52,288 nt of DNA, taken from positions 86,315 to 138,602 of the forward strand of contig MGZJ01000032.1 of assembly GCA_001802645.1 (NCBI GenBank). The letters are read 5' to 3'. The stretch's first letter is position 1. Each line of letters starts with the position of its first letter. The notes beneath the pieces are model-generated. The model searched no databases and was not told the origin of the DNA. It saw only the letters and a list, made by a program, of their open reading frames with translations. The stretch comes from Geobacteraceae bacterium GWC2_53_11 (lineage in GTDB: Bacteria > Desulfobacterota > Desulfuromonadia > Geobacterales > Pseudopelobacteraceae). A program made the position numbers and the translations under genes. This document shows positions 10,296 through 19,974 of the stretch, in pieces.

Positions 10296-12533
10296 CTATT
10301 GAATTTCCGGTTTCTTTTTGGGGCGTTTCGGTGCAGCCGTACGCTTGGCAGGTTTTGCCTTTTCCTTGGGGGTTTCAGGCGCCGGTTCGGCCGCCGGCGG
10401 TTCAGCCGTGGCAATTTTTTTAGCTGCCGGTTTCCGCGGTTTCTTCGGGGCCGGAGCAGATTCCGGTGCGGCCGCCGTTTCGACAGGAGAGGAAACAGCA
10501 GGCTTTTCAGCGGTTGCTTCTGCCTTCTTTTTGCGAGGCGCCCGGACCCGTTTCGGTTTGTCGGCAGCAGCGGGCGAAGGTTCTCTTGCTGCAGGCTTCG
10601 CTTCCACTGCAGGCTCAGGAACCGGAACGCCGGCTGTTTCGTCAGCCGTTTCCGAAGACGCTTCCTGGCCTTTGTGGGCTTTGCTGCGGCTGCGACGGCG
10701 CTTGCGCTTCTTCGGCTTTGCTGATGCATCAGTTGCTGCAGTGCCGGCTTCATCGGTTTCGATACTCTCAGCGGTTTCCGGAACGACACCAACCTGCGGG
10801 GTATCGTCAGGATGCTCCGTCTCGGCATGATCGGTACTCTCGGCATTTGCCGGGGAATCGCCGCCTGTTTTCTTTTTCTTTTTGCGCCGTTTCCGCTTTT
10901 TGCCACCTTCGGCAGGTGCGGCAGCATCCGTATGAACGCTTTCTTCAGTGGCAACATGGGGAGACGGAGCGACCGGTTTGTGGGCTTCTTCTGCTTCCGC
11001 TTCGCTCTTCAGGACATCGTCAAGATGCGGTTTGTCACGCTTGACGATTTCAAGTTCCAATTGATTGAGCAGGAAGGACGTTTTCCCTTTCACCGTTACT
11101 TCGATATCGTAATCGTTTTCGATCTGGGTCAGTTCGCGTTTCTTGCGGTTGAGCAGGTAATAGGCTACTTCAAGCGGCAGTCCCCCGCGAACTTCCGCAA
11201 CGGTGCCCTTGGCGGCGGCGGCGTGAACCTTGCGCAGGAATGACACTGCCATGGCTTCGACCGATTTGACCTTGCCGCGCCCCTCGCAGTGCGGGCACTC
11301 CAGGTGGATGGCATCGTTCAGTGTTTTGGCAATTCGCTGGCGCGACATCTCCATGATGCCGAACTGGGAAATGCGGCCGACGTTAACCCGGGCTTTGTCC
11401 ATCTTGAGGGAATTTTTCAGCATTTTCTCAACTTCGTTGTTATGCTTGTTATCGCGCATGTCGATGAAGTCGATGACGATCAGGCCGCCCAGGTCGCGCA
11501 GTCTCAGTTGCCGGGCAACCTCTTCGGCGGCCTCCATATTGGTCTTGAACGCAGTATCTTCGATGCCCCGTTCGCCGCTCGATTTTCCCGAGTTGACATC
11601 GATGGAAACCAGCGCTTCGGTCGGCTCGATAATGAGTGATCCGCCGGACGGCAACGGCACCCGCTTCTCGTATATCTGGTCGATCTGTTCTTCCAGCTGG
11701 AAACGGGAAAAAATCGGGCGCTTTTCCTTGTGCAGCTTGACCCGCTTTTCGCAGGCGGGCATGGTGTCACGGAAAAAATCCTTGGCCTCCCGGTAGGCAT
11801 CCTTGCTGTCTACCAGCACTTCGTCGATGTCGTCGGAAAAATAGTCCCGGATGGTGCGAATAATCAGGCCGCTGTCGTGATAAATCTCGCCGGCTCCCTT
11901 GATTTCGGAAGCCCGCTGTTTGATCGATTCGTACAGGCCGGTCAGGCCGGTAAAGTCCTTCTGCAGTTCTTCAGGAGTCCGCCCCACAGCCTCGGTGCGG
12001 ATGATATATCCCATTTCTTCAGGGATGTTCATCTCCGCGACAATTTCTTTCAGCTTCTTACGCGTACCCTCCTGCTCAACCTTGCGGGAGATTCCGGTCG
12101 AATCGCTGCCGGGCATGATGACCATGTAGCGGCCGGGAAGTGACAGGTAACTGGTGAGCGCTGAACCCTTGTTGTCCCGCTCGTCCTTTTCGACCTGAAC
12201 CACCAGTTCCTGGCCGCGCCGTAATACTTCCTGGATACGAGGCCGCCGTTTGCGTTGCTCTTCGGGGATGTCGTCGCGCCATTCCCAGTAATCGGGGTGG
12301 AGTTCACCGATCTGGAGAAATCCGGGTTTGGCGCGGCCAATATCGACAAAAGCGGCCTGAAGCCCCGGTTCGACACGGAGGACGACTCCTTTGTAAATAT
12401 TGCCCTTGATCTGTTCTTTGCCGCTGATTTCAATGTTCAGTTCCATCAGGCGGCCATCGTGTACGATAGCCACGCGAGTCTCTTCGGGATGCATGACGTT
12501 GATCAGCATTTTCTTGCTTATTGGTGTACTCAT
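10296..12533 (-). CDS. rng: Ribonuclease E/G family endoribonuclease
   Basis: 745 residues. Residues 1-500 are the catalytic half of an RNase E/G: N-terminal block MLINVMHPEETRVAIV, S1 RNA-binding domain (about 35-150), the DNase I-like core SIDVNSGKSSGERG with the metal-binding Asp, VIDFIDM with the second Asp, and the zinc-link CPHCEGRG. From about residue 510 the protein is a long Lys/Arg/Ala/Pro/Glu-rich tail with clusters such as KKRKRRKKKKK and KPKKRKRRRSRSK, probably disordered and able to bind RNA or partner proteins as the RNase E scaffold does. Family members process rRNA and degrade mRNA. Whether it is functionally Rne or Rng is not decidable from sequence alone. Confidence 0.9.
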   Translation of the reverse strand: MSTPISKKMLINVMHPEETRVAIVHDGRLMELNIEISGKEQIKGNIYKGVVLRVEPGLQAAFVDIGRAKPGFLQIGELHPDYWEWRDDIPEEQRKRRPRIQEVLRRGQELVVQVEKDERDNKGSALTSYLSLPGRYMVIMPGSDSTGISRKVEQEGTRKKLKEIVAEMNIPEEMGYIIRTEAVGRTPEELQKDFTGLTGLYESIKQRASEIKGAGEIYHDSGLIIRTIRDYFSDDIDEVLVDSKDAYREAKDFFRDTMPACEKRVKLHKEKRPIFSRFQLEEQIDQIYEKRVPLPSGGSLIIEPTEALVSIDVNSGKSSGERGIEDTAFKTNMEAAEEVARQLRLRDLGGLIVIDFIDMRDNKHNNEVEKMLKNSLKMDKARVNVGRISQFGIMEMSRQRIAKTLNDAIHLECPHCEGRGKVKSVEAMAVSFLRKVHAAAAKGTVAEVRGGLPLEVAYYLLNRKKRELTQIENDYDIEVTVKGKTSFLLNQLELEIVKRDKPHLDDVLKSEAEAEEAHKPVAPSPHVATEESVHTDAAAPAEGGKKRKRRKKKKKTGGDSPANAESTDHAETEHPDDTPQVGVVPETAESIETDEAGTAATDASAKPKKRKRRRSRSKAHKGQEASSETADETAGVPVPEPAVEAKPAAREPSPAAADKPKRVRAPRKKKAEATAEKPAVSSPVETAAAPESAPAPKKPRKPAAKKIATAEPPAAEPAPETPKEKAKPAKRTAAPKRPKKKPEIQ

Positions 12534-12568
12534 ATGATTGATAACCTTTCGGGTCGCGGGTAGTTTGT

Positions 12569-12591
12569 GCCAGTTTTTATATAAAACTGGC
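12569..12591 (-). promoter_or_regulatory. Perfect 9-bp hairpin at the 5' end of the rng message
   Basis: GCCAGTTTT-TATAT-AAAACTGGC is a perfect inverted repeat immediately downstream of the candidate -10 box, so the rng transcript would start inside or just before it. E. coli rne is autoregulated through hairpins in its 5' leader (established knowledge); a similar role here is inference. Confidence 0.4.
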
Positions 12592-12593
12592 GG

Positions 12594-12622
12594 ATTATAT
12601 CCCTTTTGCGAATGAAAGCAAA
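12594..12622 (-). promoter_or_regulatory. Candidate sigma-70 promoter of rng
   Basis: On the minus strand a perfect TATAAT (12594-12599) follows a weak TTTGCT -35 element (12617-12622) with a 17-nt spacer. The predicted start near 12587 gives a leader of about 54 nt. Confidence 0.5.
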
Positions 12623-12625
12623 GAA

Positions 12626-12660
12626 AAAGGCGGTACGGGGTAAATCCCCATACCGCCTTT
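12626..12660 (-). terminator. Rho-independent terminator of hppA
   Basis: Inverted repeat AAAGGCGGTACGGGG / CCCCATACCGCCTTT (15-nt arms with one mismatch, loop TAAAT), located 26 nt after the hppA stop. On the minus strand it is followed by TTTTTCTTTG. It sits just upstream of the rng promoter. Confidence 0.85.
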
Positions 12661-12685
12661 TCAACAGCACTGAATCTATTTGGAA

Positions 12686-14755
12686 CTACATCATTTTTGC
12701 CAGAAGCGGCACAATCAGTAATGAAACGATGTTGATGATCTTGATCATCGGGTTGATAGCAGGGCCGGCGGTATCCTTGTAGGGGTCGCCAACGGTGTCT
12801 CCGGTGACGGCAGCCTTGTGAGCTTCGCCGCCTTTGCCGCCGTGGTGGCCGTCTTCTATGTACTTTTTGGCATTATCCCATGCGCCGCCGCCGGTGGTCA
12901 TGGAGATAGCTACAAAGATTCCGGTGACGATGGTGCCGACGATCACGCCGCCCAGCGCCTTTGGCCCGAGAGTGAAGCCGACGATGACCGGGGCCAGAAT
13001 CGGAATAAGACCAGGAATAACCATTTCTTTCAGAGCGGTCTTGGTGACGATGTCAACACAGGCAGCGTAATCCGGTTTCCCGGTGCCTTCCATGATGCCC
13101 TTGATTTCGCGGAACTGGCGACGTACTTCGACAACAACCGCACCGCCTGCCTTGCCAACAGCTTCCATGCACTGCGCGGCAAAGTAGTAGGGGAGCATGC
13201 CGCCGATAAAGAGACCAACGATGATGTAGGGGTCGGAGAGGTCAAATTTGATGATCTCTTTACCGGCTGTTTGAAGGGCGTGGTTCAATTCATCGACATA
13301 GGAGGTGAACAGGATAACGGCAGCCAGACCGGCGGAGCCGATAGCATAGCCCTTGGTGACGGCTTTGGTCGTGTTGCCGACTGCATCCAGCGGATCGGTT
13401 ACGGCGCGAACAGATTCGTCCAGCTCAGCCATTTCGGCGATGCCGCCGGCGTTGTCGGTGATCGGACCATAGGCATCCATGGCGACAACGATGCCGGTCA
13501 GTGAAAGCATTGATACGGCGGCAATGGCGATGCCGTATACACCGGCACACTGGAAAGCGACAATGATTCCGGCGGCAATGACGATGACCGGAGCAGCAGT
13601 CGATTTCATAGAGATACCGAGGCCGGCGATGACGTTAGTGCCGTGTCCGGTAGTGGATGCCTGGGCAATGTGCTGCACCGGACCGTACTCGGTTGCGGTG
13701 TAGTATTCGGTAATCCAGAAGATGGCGCCGGTAACAACAAGGCCGACAATGGCGGAAATAAAGATGTTAAGAGAGCTGAAGGTCACCCCGGCGGCGTTGG
13801 TAAGGCCGGCAGGGAACATTTGTGCGGTGACGAAGTAAAAGGCGATGCAGGCGAGAACTGCTGAAGCGATCAGGCCTTTGTAGAGGGCGGTCATGATTTT
13901 GCCGCTTGCGCCCAGCTTGACGAAGTACGTGCCGATGATGGAAGTGATGATGGAGATGCCACCCAGAATCAGCGGGTAGCTGACAGCACTGCTACTCGAT
14001 GTAAATGTTATGGCACCCAGCAGCATCGCGGCGATCAGGGTTACGGCGTAGGTTTCAAACAGGTCGGCAGCCATGCCGGCGCAGTCGCCGACGTTGTCAC
14101 CGACGTTGTCGGCAATAACAGCAGGGTTGCGGGGGTCGTCCTCGGGAATGCCGGCCTCTACCTTGCCTACCAGGTCGGCGCCGACGTCGGCGCCCTTGGT
14201 AAAGATACCGCCGCCGAGACGGGCAAAGATGGAAATCAGCGAGCCGCCAAAACCGAGACCGACCAGCTGGGTGACCACGTCTTTAACCGGGGCATCGGGC
14301 ATAAGTTTCTGCAGGATCATGTAGTATCCGGCAACGCCGAGAAGCCCGAGTCCAACCACCAGCATGCCGGTGATTGCGCCGCCTTTAAAAGCAACGTTGA
14401 GCGCCTTGGTAATGCCGCTTTTGGCCGCTTCAGTCGTACGCACATTGGCGCGAACCGAAACAAACATGCCGATAAAGCCGGTTAGACCGGAAAAAATTGC
14501 CCCAACGGCAAAACCGATCGCAGTCTTGGCTCCCAGAGTTGCAAACAGGGCGATGAACATGACGACGCCGACTGCAGCGATGATTGTGTACTGGCGTTTC
14601 ATGTAGGCGCCGGCGCCTTCCTGAATCGCTGCGGCGATCTGCTTCATCCGGTCATTGCCCTGAGGCAGACCCAGAATCCAGCTTGCCGTGGTCAAGCCGT
14701 AGACAACGGCTGCGGCTGCACAGGCCAGGGCAAAAACTACTGCGTACTGTTCCAT
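12686..14755 (-). CDS. hppA: Membrane-bound proton-translocating pyrophosphatase
   Basis: 689 residues from the ATG at 14753-14755, chosen because AGGAGG lies 9 nt upstream; an in-frame start 11 codons earlier lacks a good site. About 16 transmembrane helices couple hydrolysis of PPi to ion export. Signatures present are [30 protein letters not shown] and the C-terminal [19 protein letters not shown], all with the acidic residues that bind Mg-PPi. The segment [10 protein letters not shown] carries Lys where potassium-dependent enzymes have Ala, so this should be the potassium-independent, proton-pumping type (established for characterised homologues). It is monocistronic. Confidence 0.95.
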   Translation of the reverse strand: MEQYAVVFALACAAAAVVYGLTTASWILGLPQGNDRMKQIAAAIQEGAGAYMKRQYTIIAAVGVVMFIALFATLGAKTAIGFAVGAIFSGLTGFIGMFVSVRANVRTTEAAKSGITKALNVAFKGGAITGMLVVGLGLLGVAGYYMILQKLMPDAPVKDVVTQLVGLGFGGSLISIFARLGGGIFTKGADVGADLVGKVEAGIPEDDPRNPAVIADNVGDNVGDCAGMAADLFETYAVTLIAAMLLGAITFTSSSSAVSYPLILGGISIITSIIGTYFVKLGASGKIMTALYKGLIASAVLACIAFYFVTAQMFPAGLTNAAGVTFSSLNIFISAIVGLVVTGAIFWITEYYTATEYGPVQHIAQASTTGHGTNVIAGLGISMKSTAAPVIVIAAGIIVAFQCAGVYGIAIAAVSMLSLTGIVVAMDAYGPITDNAGGIAEMAELDESVRAVTDPLDAVGNTTKAVTKGYAIGSAGLAAVILFTSYVDELNHALQTAGKEIIKFDLSDPYIIVGLFIGGMLPYYFAAQCMEAVGKAGGAVVVEVRRQFREIKGIMEGTGKPDYAACVDIVTKTALKEMVIPGLIPILAPVIVGFTLGPKALGGVIVGTIVTGIFVAISMTTGGGAWDNAKKYIEDGHHGGKGGEAHKAAVTGDTVGDPYKDTAGPAINPMIKIINIVSLLIVPLLAKMM

Positions 14756-14825
14756 TTTTTCACTTCCTCCTGTAATATGAATAGCCAATCGGTGGCATTC
14801 GAACTGTTTGGCCCAAAAACGGTAG

Positions 14826-14855
14826 ATAGTTAATGTAATGCCTCTTTTTTGTCAA
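14826..14855 (-). promoter_or_regulatory. Candidate promoter of hppA
   Basis: A perfect TTGACA (14850-14855, minus strand) with a weak -10, AACTAT (14826-14831), 18 nt downstream. The -10 is imperfect, so this is a moderate call. Confidence 0.4.
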
Positions 14856-14921
14856 GTGTAAATCCTTTGTTGTCGCGTTGCTGTGTTGCCTTGAGGCCGT
14901 GTCAAGCTGTGTTTGAGATAC

Positions 14922-14950
14922 TTGTCAATGGCATTCACACGTGCTATATG
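14922..14950 (+). promoter_or_regulatory. Candidate sigma-70 promoter of cpoB
   Basis: TTGTCA (14922-14927), a 17-nt spacer and TATATG (14945-14950). The expected start near 14957 leaves a 30-nt leader containing the AGGAG ribosome site of cpoB. Confidence 0.5.
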
Positions 14951-14986
14951 TGCAGCGTAGCTATGTGAAAACAGGAGAATACGCGT

Positions 14987-15817
14987 ATGAAATATCTTAA
15001 TCTCACGGTGCTGCTGGTGGCGCTGTCACTTTCCGGATGTGCTTCGCAGGGGTCGCTGGATAATATCCGCAACGATATAGACTCAATCAAGACCCGGATG
15101 TTTTCCATGGACCGGGATATGTCCAGTCTGCGTGAAGAATCAAAAGTAAGCGTCGGCGCCGTGGAAAAAGGATTCAAGTCCGATGTGGCATCCGTCCGGA
15201 AAATGTCGGCGGATATCCAGGCCAACATTGACAGTACCAAAAGTGAAATGCAGGCATTGAGCGGTAAAGTTGACGATACCGCTCTTGCGGTCAAGAAACC
15301 GTCCGATGATCTGGCCCGCTATCGAGAGGATGCGGATAAGCGCATTGTTGCGCTGGAAGAGCGTATCCTGAAACAACAGGCCACGCTTGACTCGCTCTCA
15401 AAGAAAATGGCCGAACTGGCCAAGGCAAAAAAGGAAGAGGGTGCGGCGTCTGATTCACTGTACCTGAAGGGGCTCGATTCGCTCAAGGCGGGTGATGTTG
15501 CAACGGCCCGGGAGCAGTTTGCCAAGTTCCTTGAGCAGAATCCCAAACATGAACTTGCTGCAAATGCCCACTACTGGATCGGTGAAACCCACTACAGCGA
15601 AAAAAACTATGAATCAGCCATCCTGTCGTACCAGGAAGTGATCAAGAACTTCCCCGGCAAGGAAAAAGTTGTTGCGGCCATGTACAAGCAGGCTTTGGCC
15701 TTTAACGCTATCAAGGATACCAAAAGTGCCAAATTCGTACTGAAAAAGCTGATCGAAGGTTTTCCTAAAAGCGAAGAGGCCAAGAAGGCCAAGGCTCTGC
15801 TGAAAGAAATCAAATAG
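14987..15817 (+). CDS. cpoB: Tol-Pal system protein YbgF/CpoB, lipoprotein form
   Basis: 276 residues. The signal peptide ends in the lipobox LSGC (MKYLNLTVLLVALSLSGC), so the mature protein is a lipoprotein, unlike the soluble E. coli CpoB. Residues 25-145 are a charged coiled coil (DNIRNDIDSIKTRMFSMDR and similar heptads), and residues 150-276 are TPR repeats (LYLKGLDSLKAGDVATAREQ, ANAHYWIGETHYSEKNYES). The homologue coordinates peptidoglycan synthesis with outer-membrane constriction together with Tol-Pal. No tol or pal genes are adjacent. AGGAG precedes the ATG. Confidence 0.88.
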   Translation: MKYLNLTVLLVALSLSGCASQGSLDNIRNDIDSIKTRMFSMDRDMSSLREESKVSVGAVEKGFKSDVASVRKMSADIQANIDSTKSEMQALSGKVDDTALAVKKPSDDLARYREDADKRIVALEERILKQQATLDSLSKKMAELAKAKKEEGAASDSLYLKGLDSLKAGDVATAREQFAKFLEQNPKHELAANAHYWIGETHYSEKNYESAILSYQEVIKNFPGKEKVVAAMYKQALAFNAIKDTKSAKFVLKKLIEGFPKSEEAKKAKALLKEIK

Positions 15818-15842
15818 ATAAACAGTGAATAGGTAATAAACA

Positions 15843-15873
15843 AAGGGCGGCTCCGAATATTCGGGCCGCCCTT
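15843..15873. terminator. Bidirectional terminator between cpoB and hisB
   Basis: AAGGGCGGC-T-CCGAAT pairs with ATTCGG-G-CCGCCCTT, a strong stem with one T/G mismatch and almost no loop, preceded by AAA and followed by T-rich sequence. It separates the convergent cpoB and his operons. Confidence 0.85.
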
Positions 15874-15901
15874 ATCTGTTGCATCTGTTGTCAGGCAGGG
15901 A

Positions 15902-16489
15902 TCACAAAACCCCTTTCGTTGACATGACCCCTTCAATGCGGGGATCGAGCTGACTCGCATTGTCCAGCGCACGTGCAAACGCCTTGAAGCAGGCTTCTAA
16001 AATATGGTGCACATTGTCGCCATACATGACGTTGATATGCAGATTGAGCCCGCAGTGGTTGACAAAAGCTTGAAAAAACTCCCGGGCCAGCTCAACGTCG
16101 AACTCGCCGATTTTTATTTTTGGCAGGTTGACGTGATACACCAGATAGGGCCGTCCGGAAATATCGATCGCTACGCTGGCCAATGTTTCATCCATCGGAA
16201 CCGTTGCCTGGCCGTAACGCCGGATGCCCTTCTTCTCTCCCAGCGCCTGTTTGAAAGCTTCCCCCAGCACAATGCCGATATCTTCAACCGTGTGATGAAA
16301 GTCGATATCGATGTCGCCGGAAGCCTCTACGTCCAGGTCAAAAAGACCATGGCGGGCAAACAGATTAAGCATGTGATCCAGAAAAGGCACCGACGTACAG
16401 ATTTTCCCCGTGCCTGCGCCGTCAACCGACAAGGACAGCTTGATGCTGGTTTCTTTTGTGATTCGTTCCAGTGTCGCTGTACGTCCCAT
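15902..16489 (-). CDS. hisB: Imidazoleglycerol-phosphate dehydratase
   Basis: 195 residues, monofunctional (no phosphatase domain). Catalyses the dehydration of imidazole glycerol phosphate to imidazole acetol phosphate in histidine synthesis, using manganese ions bound by His-rich motifs: [33 protein letters not shown] and [15 protein letters not shown]. It is the last gene of the murA-his operon, 47 nt after hisC. Confidence 0.96.
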   Translation of the reverse strand: MGRTATLERITKETSIKLSLSVDGAGTGKICTSVPFLDHMLNLFARHGLFDLDVEASGDIDIDFHHTVEDIGIVLGEAFKQALGEKKGIRRYGQATVPMDETLASVAIDISGRPYLVYHVNLPKIKIGEFDVELAREFFQAFVNHCGLNLHINVMYGDNVHHILEACFKAFARALDNASQLDPRIEGVMSTKGVL

Positions 16490-16536
16490 AGTTTTACTCC
16501 TCGGACAATTTTCGTTGTAACTGGTGGAAGATCCCT

Positions 16537-17589
16537 TTACCCAATAGCTTTCAGGGCGGCAAGCGTTGCTTCCATCTCCGTGCGTGTTCCGATTGAAATG
16601 CGCAGACCATGTGTTAACAGGGGATCTGAAAGAAAGCGTACCAGTATCTTGCGTTCGTACAGGCCGTCGTAGACCCTTTTGCCGTTTTTGTCCGGCGGTG
16701 AGGCAAAGACGAAATTACCTTGCGATGGGATAACCGCGTAGCCGATTTCGAGCAATTCGCGTGAAAACCACTCCCGTGTTGCAATTATCTTGCGGCACGA
16801 CTCCCGGAAATAGTCCTGGTCCTGCAGGGCGGCAATACATGCTGCCTGGGCAAGGCGGTCAAGGTTGTAGTGATCGCGGATTTTATCAAGTGCGGCAATA
16901 ATTTCAGGCCGGGCTATTGCCAGGCCGAGGCGCATGCCGGCCAGCGCGTAGCTTTTAGAAAGCGTCCGCGTTACCACGACGTTTTCGTATTTTCTTACCA
17001 GCTCTAGAGCATTCCAATCGGCAAAATCCACATACGCTTCATCAATTACCAGAAGACCGCCGCAGCTCTGGGCCAACTCCTCGATGTACTCCGGGGAAAA
17101 AGCGAAGCCGAGCGGTGAATTCGGGGTTGTCAGGAAAAAAACCTTGCCATGGTAATATTCGGGAAAAGCCTCGATGTTGAACGTGTCGGTCAGGCCGTAT
17201 GCACAGACGGCCGCGCCCTGAATCTCGGCAAGGGTGGAGTAATAGGAGTAGGACGGATGAGCATATCCGATGTCCTCCCCTTCGCCCGCGCAGGCTCTGA
17301 TCAAATTGTTGAGCACTTCATCGGAGCCGTTGGCCATGATGATCCATGAAGGATCAAAACCGTACAGTTCGCCGGCAACTTCCCGCAATTTCTGGCTGGA
17401 GGCGCTCGGATAGGTGCGCAGCGAAGCTCCGTCACTCCCCACCTCAGCCAGAATCGCTTCTACAACCCGGGGAGAGGGGGGGTAAGGATTTTCGTTGGTG
17501 TTAAGCTTAATCCAGGAGGCGATATCGTCCGGCTGGAAGCCGGGGACGTAGCCGCTCATGGCGGCAATGTTGGGTCGTAGTAGTTTCAT
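16537..17589 (-). CDS. hisC: Histidinol-phosphate aminotransferase
   Basis: 350 residues from the ATG at 17587-17589 ([17 protein letters not shown]), which matches the family's start. The open frame extends 74 codons upstream but that part is antisense to nothing known and overlaps the preceding gene. PLP enzyme that transaminates imidazole acetol phosphate with glutamate. Key regions are [13 protein letters not shown], the NGSDEVL loop, the TTPNSPLGF segment and the PLP-lysine motif [15 protein letters not shown]. Only 7 nt separate it from the small upstream ORF, and no clear Shine-Dalgarno is seen, so it is probably translated by coupling. Confidence 0.95.
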   Translation of the reverse strand: MKLLRPNIAAMSGYVPGFQPDDIASWIKLNTNENPYPPSPRVVEAILAEVGSDGASLRTYPSASSQKLREVAGELYGFDPSWIIMANGSDEVLNNLIRACAGEGEDIGYAHPSYSYYSTLAEIQGAAVCAYGLTDTFNIEAFPEYYHGKVFFLTTPNSPLGFAFSPEYIEELAQSCGGLLVIDEAYVDFADWNALELVRKYENVVVTRTLSKSYALAGMRLGLAIARPEIIAALDKIRDHYNLDRLAQAACIAALQDQDYFRESCRKIIATREWFSRELLEIGYAVIPSQGNFVFASPPDKNGKRVYDGLYERKILVRFLSDPLLTHGLRISIGTRTEMEATLAALKAIG

Positions 17590-17596
17590 AACGGAA

Positions 17597-17929
17597 TCAG
17601 TCGTTGACTCCCCAGGTGTCTGAAAAGTAGCAATGGTGCAGTTTGTTCTGCACATTGACAGCGCCGAGAATTTCGTTACCCTCTTCCTCGCTGAGGCCCA
17701 CTTTAGGACGTACTCCCATCCAGTATGCCGCAGTGTCTGTCGGGGTGTCCAGTGGCCGGGGCAGTGGCGGGCCGGGCTTGTAATGACCGTCGATAAAAAG
17801 CGCCGATTCATACTGGCGGGAGTTTTTGATAAGATAGACCTCTATCAGCATCCCGTTGTTAAGGGTTTTCTCCACAAGAACGCTTATTACTTCCGAATCC
17901 TTCGGTACATCCTGTAATTGATTTGACAC
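17597..17929 (-). CDS. Conserved-looking hypothetical protein in the his operon
   Basis: 110 residues, starting with GTG at 17927-17929 and preceded by a near-perfect AGGAGG at 8 nt spacing. I do not recognise the family. The protein is soluble, with no signal peptide or membrane segment: a beta-rich first half ([20 protein letters not shown]), a Pro-rich turn ([15 protein letters not shown]) and an acidic end ([11 protein letters not shown]). Placement between hisD and hisC with a 7-nt gap to hisC, plus the strong ribosome site, argues for a real gene. A role in histidine synthesis or its control is only inferred from position. Confidence 0.7.
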   Translation of the reverse strand: MSNQLQDVPKDSEVISVLVEKTLNNGMLIEVYLIKNSRQYESALFIDGHYKPGPPLPRPLDTPTDTAAYWMGVRPKVGLSEEEGNEILGAVNVQNKLHHCYFSDTWGVND

Positions 17930-18012
17930 TTCAGAAACCTCCTGCGAGTTGGTGAAAAGCTAAACCGCTGAATGCGGATATGAAATTAGTAACAAACCAG
18001 CTGCCTCGGGGA

Positions 18013-19314
18013 CTATGGCCCGTCCTGCCCAAGCCGTACGGAAACAGAACGCCCGTGCGCTTCAAGTCCTTCCAGTCCTGCAATTCTGACAATATCTGAG
18101 CCCAGTCGCTGTAGTCCACCCTTTGAAAAATAGACAATTGAAGATTTTTTTACAAAATCATCCACAGAGAGTGGGGAGAAAAAACGTGATGTGCCGCCGG
18201 TCGGCAGAGTGTGGTTCGGCCCGGCCAGGTAATCTCCGGCAGCTTCGGGAGTCCAGTGCCCCATGAAAATCGCTCCGGCATTGGTAATCTGCGACAAAAT
18301 GGCAAACGGGTCGGCAACGGCAAGCTCCAGATGCTCAGGGGCGATACGGTTGGAGAACGCAATCACCTCGTCCAGGGTGTCGGCAATAATGATGGCGCCA
18401 TATTTTTCCCAGGAAGCGCGGGCGATCGTCTCGCGGGAAAGCTGCGTCAACTGCAGTTCGACTTCAGTGGCCACTTTTTCCGCAAAAGCGCGGTCAGTCG
18501 TGATCAGGATGGATGAAGCAAGCTCATCGTGCTCTGCCTGCGACAGAAGGTCGGCGGCGATATGGGCCGGATTGCCGCTGCCGTCATTGATGACCAGAAT
18601 CTCGCTCGGTCCGGCTATCATGTCGATGCCCACCTGTCCGAAAACCAGCTTCTTGGCGGTGGCTACGTAGATGTTGCCCGGTCCGGTGATCTTGTCAACC
18701 TGCGGGATGGTCGCGGTGCCGTATGCCAGTGCCGCAACCGCCTGGGCTCCGCCGATGCGGAAGATCCGGTCAACTCCGGAAAGGCTGGCAGCCACGAGCA
18801 CATGGGGGCTGATCTCGCCGCCGGGGGAGGGGGCCACCATGATGATTTCGCCGACTCCCGCCACCCGGGCTGGAACGGCATTCATGATGACGCTGGAGGG
18901 ATAGCTGGCTTTGCCGCCGGGAACGTAAATACCGACCCGTGACAGCGGCGTAACCTTCTGTCCCAGCATGATGTCCGGCTCTTCGGTAGAGATCCAGGTC
19001 TGCTGCTTCTGCTTCTCGTGAAAACGCGCCACCCGCTCGCAGGCCAGTTTGAGTGCGGCAATCTCGTCGGCGGAAACCTGCGTGAAAGCGGCTTCAATTT
19101 CCGCCGACGATACCTCCAGTTCTGCCATCGACGCAGCTTCCAGGCGGTCGAAACGGCGGGTCAGTTCCAGTACCGCAGCATCTCCGCGCTGGCGGACATC
19201 GGCGATGATGTCGAGCACAACCTGTTCAACTTCACGACCGGTTTCTTCTCCGCGCGAAAGAATAGCATCGAATTTTTGAGTGAAGCTGGAATCCTTGATG
19301 TCGAGAAAAAGCAT
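18013..19314 (-). CDS. hisD: Histidinol dehydrogenase
   Basis: 433 residues. Zinc enzyme that oxidises L-histidinol to histidine with two NAD+. Characteristic blocks include RVGIYVPGGKASYPSSVIM, GGAQAVAALAYGT, KITGPGNIYVATAKK, GIDMIAGPSEILVI, DLLSQAEHD and the C-terminal GPNHTLPTGGTSRFFSPLSV. It follows hisG by 12 nt in the operon. Confidence 0.97.
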   Translation of the reverse strand: MLFLDIKDSSFTQKFDAILSRGEETGREVEQVVLDIIADVRQRGDAAVLELTRRFDRLEAASMAELEVSSAEIEAAFTQVSADEIAALKLACERVARFHEKQKQQTWISTEEPDIMLGQKVTPLSRVGIYVPGGKASYPSSVIMNAVPARVAGVGEIIMVAPSPGGEISPHVLVAASLSGVDRIFRIGGAQAVAALAYGTATIPQVDKITGPGNIYVATAKKLVFGQVGIDMIAGPSEILVINDGSGNPAHIAADLLSQAEHDELASSILITTDRAFAEKVATEVELQLTQLSRETIARASWEKYGAIIIADTLDEVIAFSNRIAPEHLELAVADPFAILSQITNAGAIFMGHWTPEAAGDYLAGPNHTLPTGGTSRFFSPLSVDDFVKKSSIVYFSKGGLQRLGSDIVRIAGLEGLEAHGRSVSVRLGQDGP

Positions 19315-19326
19315 ACGTTACCTTGC

Positions 19327-19970
<644 letters not shown>

Positions 19971-19974
<4 letters not shown>

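Noticed and set aside
10247-10957. 236-codon frame overlapping the end of the RNase E/G gene
   Set aside because: It is a shifted reading of the Lys/Ala/Pro-rich, GC-rich tail of the RNase on the same strand; the product is Arg/Pro-rich with no motif.
12818-13504. 228-codon antisense frame in hppA
   Set aside because: hppA is a complete, strongly conserved gene; the antisense product has no recognisable content.
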